DNA of 64,000 nucleotides, taken from Reddybacter sp041622675 (GTDB lineage Bacteria; Pseudomonadota; Gammaproteobacteria; Pseudomonadales; Porticoccaceae). Shown in pieces: positions 61,972 through 64,000 of the stretch. The notes beneath the pieces are model-generated. The model saw only the letters and a program-made list of their open reading frames with translations, was not told the DNA's origin and made no database searches. The DNA is taken from contig JBFJYH010000004.1 of the NCBI GenBank assembly GCA_041622675.1, forward strand, positions 1 through 64,000. The letters run 5' to 3'. A program made the position numbers and the translations under genes. Every line of letters starts with the position of its first letter. Position 1 is the first letter of the stretch.

Positions 61972-62875
61972 GGATTCAAGGCCGTCATCATCAGTTCTCT
62001 AAAAATCAATTATTTGTCACTATAGCCAAAGTTTTGACTCCCAACAGCTGAACTCGAATCCCACACCGGCAACCAAAATGAAGAATGATGGGCATACCCC
62101 TCTTCTCTAACCCTCTCAAAGTGCTTACGCCATCAGCGCCTTATAGCTAAAAGATTGAAAAAAAACGTATCACCACTATTTATGGCATTAACACCCATCC
62201 GAGCTACTTCTAATAAACACACAAGCATGACTTGCGGCGAGCTCGTGCCATCCACTTAGCACTAAAGCGCTCTCTATTAGATCAATAACGTATACCGCCG
62301 GGTTATTTGATAAATTATAAACACATCTTTAAAACAGCCCATAACCCAACACTTCGAAATAGCACACTGATCAATGACGGATTGTCGATAAACCCCGCCC
62401 TTTCCGTCGAATATCGACAAGCCACCATCACGTTGCCTATTTTCCTGCTCATAAAACCCCAAAAATTCAGTTTGTAGCCGCAGTTATCGCTCAAAGTTCA
62501 GGTTTATTCTTCCGCTCGAGACGATCTCTAACAGTGTGTCCCATGAATACGAAGTTGTTTAAAGTTAATACTAATTTGGTCTAAACATTGACGGGATATT
62601 CATTTCGTTTAACACCTTTGTCTGCCTCATCTTTTAGTCATCTATGCTCAACAAGGCCTAAACTCCAGTCACAGTGGCGTTTTTGGGATAACTGGGTCAA
62701 TGCCACTTGGGACTTGACTGTCAGAGTCGACCTGTAAACACCCAGAGCTAACAACATTTATGTTGCTAATACCTCGACTAGTACCGAGATTTTCAAGCTT
62801 CCTCGACCTATGGTAAATAAAAACGGTCTGATTAAGTTGCACAGTAATAAATATTCATATACGCAGGATGCAATT
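61972..62875. other. Intergenic region upstream of the cus operon and the protease gene
   Basis: There are 904 bp with no supportable gene. A 61-codon minus-strand frame (62277-62462) is Cys/Arg/Gln-rich, without a ribosome site or a known family. The side near 61972 should hold the cus promoter; TATAGT occurs at about 62021-62026 on the minus strand, but no clear -35 box or CueR palindrome was found. The side near 62875 should hold the protease promoter; TTGACG with TAACAC at a 16-bp spacing (62588-62615) is a weak candidate. Confidence 0.45.
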
Positions 62876-64000
62876 ATGAAAAGTACAACGACACCCATTT
62901 CTGGCAACCCCCGAATTAACCCCTTGATTACAGGTCAACAATGGGGCGTTAATTTCGGTGAAGGTGTTATCTTGAGCTATAGTATCCCCCAAGGGAGCGC
63001 CTATTGGGTTGCCGATTATGCAGGAGGGGAACCCGACAGCTGGAGTGCACTCAACACCTCGCAAATTAATTCATTCCATCAAACTTTGGACGCTTGGGCA
63101 GAAGTAGCCGACATTACATTTAATCAGGTTGAAGATGCCGAAACCTATGGTGTTATCCGCGTGGCATTTAGCCAAGTGGTAACTGATAACCCCACGGCCG
63201 CAGCTTGGGCCTATATACCAGGCGAACCTGAAGAGTCAGGGGATATCTGGCTAGATCGCTTTTCAGGAGGCACTTATCAGCCCGGCTCATTCGGTTACAC
63301 CACCTTGCTCCATGAAATTGGTCACGCCTTAGGCCTAGCGCACCCTTTTGAAAGTAAAAAAAATAATGACAGCCTTTTAAGTGATGAGGAGGACTCCACA
63401 CAATACACCGTTATGAGTAATACCGACTACGAAGGTGCAGGCTATACTTTCACTCAAACTGGCGAGAACTCCTATAGCTGGTATACCGTACAACCTACAA
63501 CGCCAATGTTATACGATTTACTAGCCATGCAGTATTTATACGGCCCCAATCTCACCACCCGAACTGGCGACGACACTTATGTGTTCAGCAATAGTCAAGC
63601 AGAATTACGAACCATCTGGGATGCCGGCGGCATTGACACCCTTGATCTTTCGAACCAGAGTACCGACCTACAAGTCGACCTAAATGACGGTAGGTTTAGC
63701 TCCATTGGCATCAAGGAAACTTGGGACAGCAAGCAAGGTGTTGTCGTTTCAAGTGCGGCCGATAATATAGCTATTGCCTACGACACTTTTATTGAGAATA
63801 TTATCGGCGGTTCGGGGAACGACAGACTTACAGGTAATGAGTTTAATAATCAGCTTAGAGGGGGGCTGGGCAATAATATTCTAATTGGCGGTCAGGGCAC
63901 CGATACCGCTATTTTCGACGGTAATTTTTCAGAACACTCAATTGCCAATAAAGGCCTTGGCCAGCTCGACGTAAACACACTTGCTACAGGGGATACGAAT
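62876..64000 (+). CDS. Serralysin-like metalloprotease with RTX repeats (partial)
   Basis: The gene is open from the ATG at 62876 to the window edge (375 codons). The protein has no signal peptide, as expected for type I secretion. A metzincin catalytic domain contains LLHEIGHALGLAHPFE (HExxHxxGxxH zinc motif, about residue 155) and the Met-turn YTVMSNTDY. A YDLLAMQYLYGPN segment follows, typical of the peptidase M10 C-terminal junction. RTX calcium-binding repeats begin at IIGGSGNDRLTGNEFNNQLR and GGLGNNILIGGQGTDTAIF. It would be a secreted zinc protease with further repeats and a C-terminal export signal beyond the window. AGGA lies about 9 nt before the ATG. Confidence 0.88.
   Translation, partial: MKSTTTPISGNPRINPLITGQQWGVNFGEGVILSYSIPQGSAYWVADYAGGEPDSWSALNTSQINSFHQTLDAWAEVADITFNQVEDAETYGVIRVAFSQVVTDNPTAAAWAYIPGEPEESGDIWLDRFSGGTYQPGSFGYTTLLHEIGHALGLAHPFESKKNNDSLLSDEEDSTQYTVMSNTDYEGAGYTFTQTGENSYSWYTVQPTTPMLYDLLAMQYLYGPNLTTRTGDDTYVFSNSQAELRTIWDAGGIDTLDLSNQSTDLQVDLNDGRFSSIGIKETWDSKQGVVVSSAADNIAIAYDTFIENIIGGSGNDRLTGNEFNNQLRGGLGNNILIGGQGTDTAIFDGNFSEHSIANKGLGQLDVNTLATGDTN

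Overview
The window reads as chromosome of a marine-type gammaproteobacterium near the Pseudomonas/Cellvibrio-Spongiibacter branch. The reasons are gltA divergent from sdhCDAB-sucAB, and a long block (tig-clpP-clpX-lon-hupB-ppiD ... mltD-gloB-methyltransferase-rnhA-dnaQ-fimL) in the order I recall from Pseudomonas. A genus cannot be fixed from the sequence alone. No phage, insertion sequence or CRISPR array was recognised.

Layout. 1-8.2 kb: central carbon metabolism (sucB fragment, sucA, sdhBADC on the minus strand, gltA on the plus strand). 9-14.2 kb: a Glu/Leu/Phe/Val-type dehydrogenase, a broken metallo-beta-lactamase/rhodanese (persulfide dioxygenase-like) gene, recA with a LexA box, and an epoxide hydrolase. 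14.2-22.7 kb: an orphan strong terminator, an iron-dependent alcohol dehydrogenase and five tandem paralogous acyl-CoA dehydrogenase genes. 23-24.9 kb: an MltF-like lytic transglycosylase and an interrupted small reading frame. 24.9-30.7 kb: a MarR regulator divergent from an acyl-CoA dehydrogenase, a crotonase, a BadI-type ring hydrolase and a BadH-type dehydrogenase, then an MFS transporter. This is a cyclohexanecarboxyl-CoA ring-opening cluster leading to pimeloyl-CoA.

31-37.7 kb: an assimilatory sulfite reductase pair (hemoprotein plus DUF934), a CPA2 antiporter, SohB and a FimL-like protein without phosphoacceptor histidines. 37.9-50.9 kb: the conserved replication/proteostasis block, ending with tRNA-Leu(UAG). 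51.3-55.4 kb: a phosphomannose-isomerase-like protein, a small lipoprotein, an ETF-beta-type lysine methyltransferase, an AI-2E family permease and a small membrane protein. 55.6-62 kb: a CusCBA-type copper/silver efflux operon headed by a Cys-rich exported protein. 62.9 kb to the end: the start of a type I-secreted, RTX-containing metzincin protease, cut by the window edge.

The most distinctive part is the acyl-CoA catabolism spread over 15-30 kb. Five tandem acyl-CoA dehydrogenases lack the usual C-terminal catalytic Glu but keep a Glu where isovaleryl-CoA dehydrogenase has its base. The nearby alicyclic ring pathway has a crotonase with His in place of one catalytic Glu and an acyl-CoA dehydrogenase with Asp in place of the usual Glu. 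Together they suggest specialised degradation of alicyclic or branched carboxylic acids. The activating CoA ligase is not in the window. A 37-residue membrane protein gene at 30930-31043 and a candidate small RNA ending at 14930 were found by direct reading.
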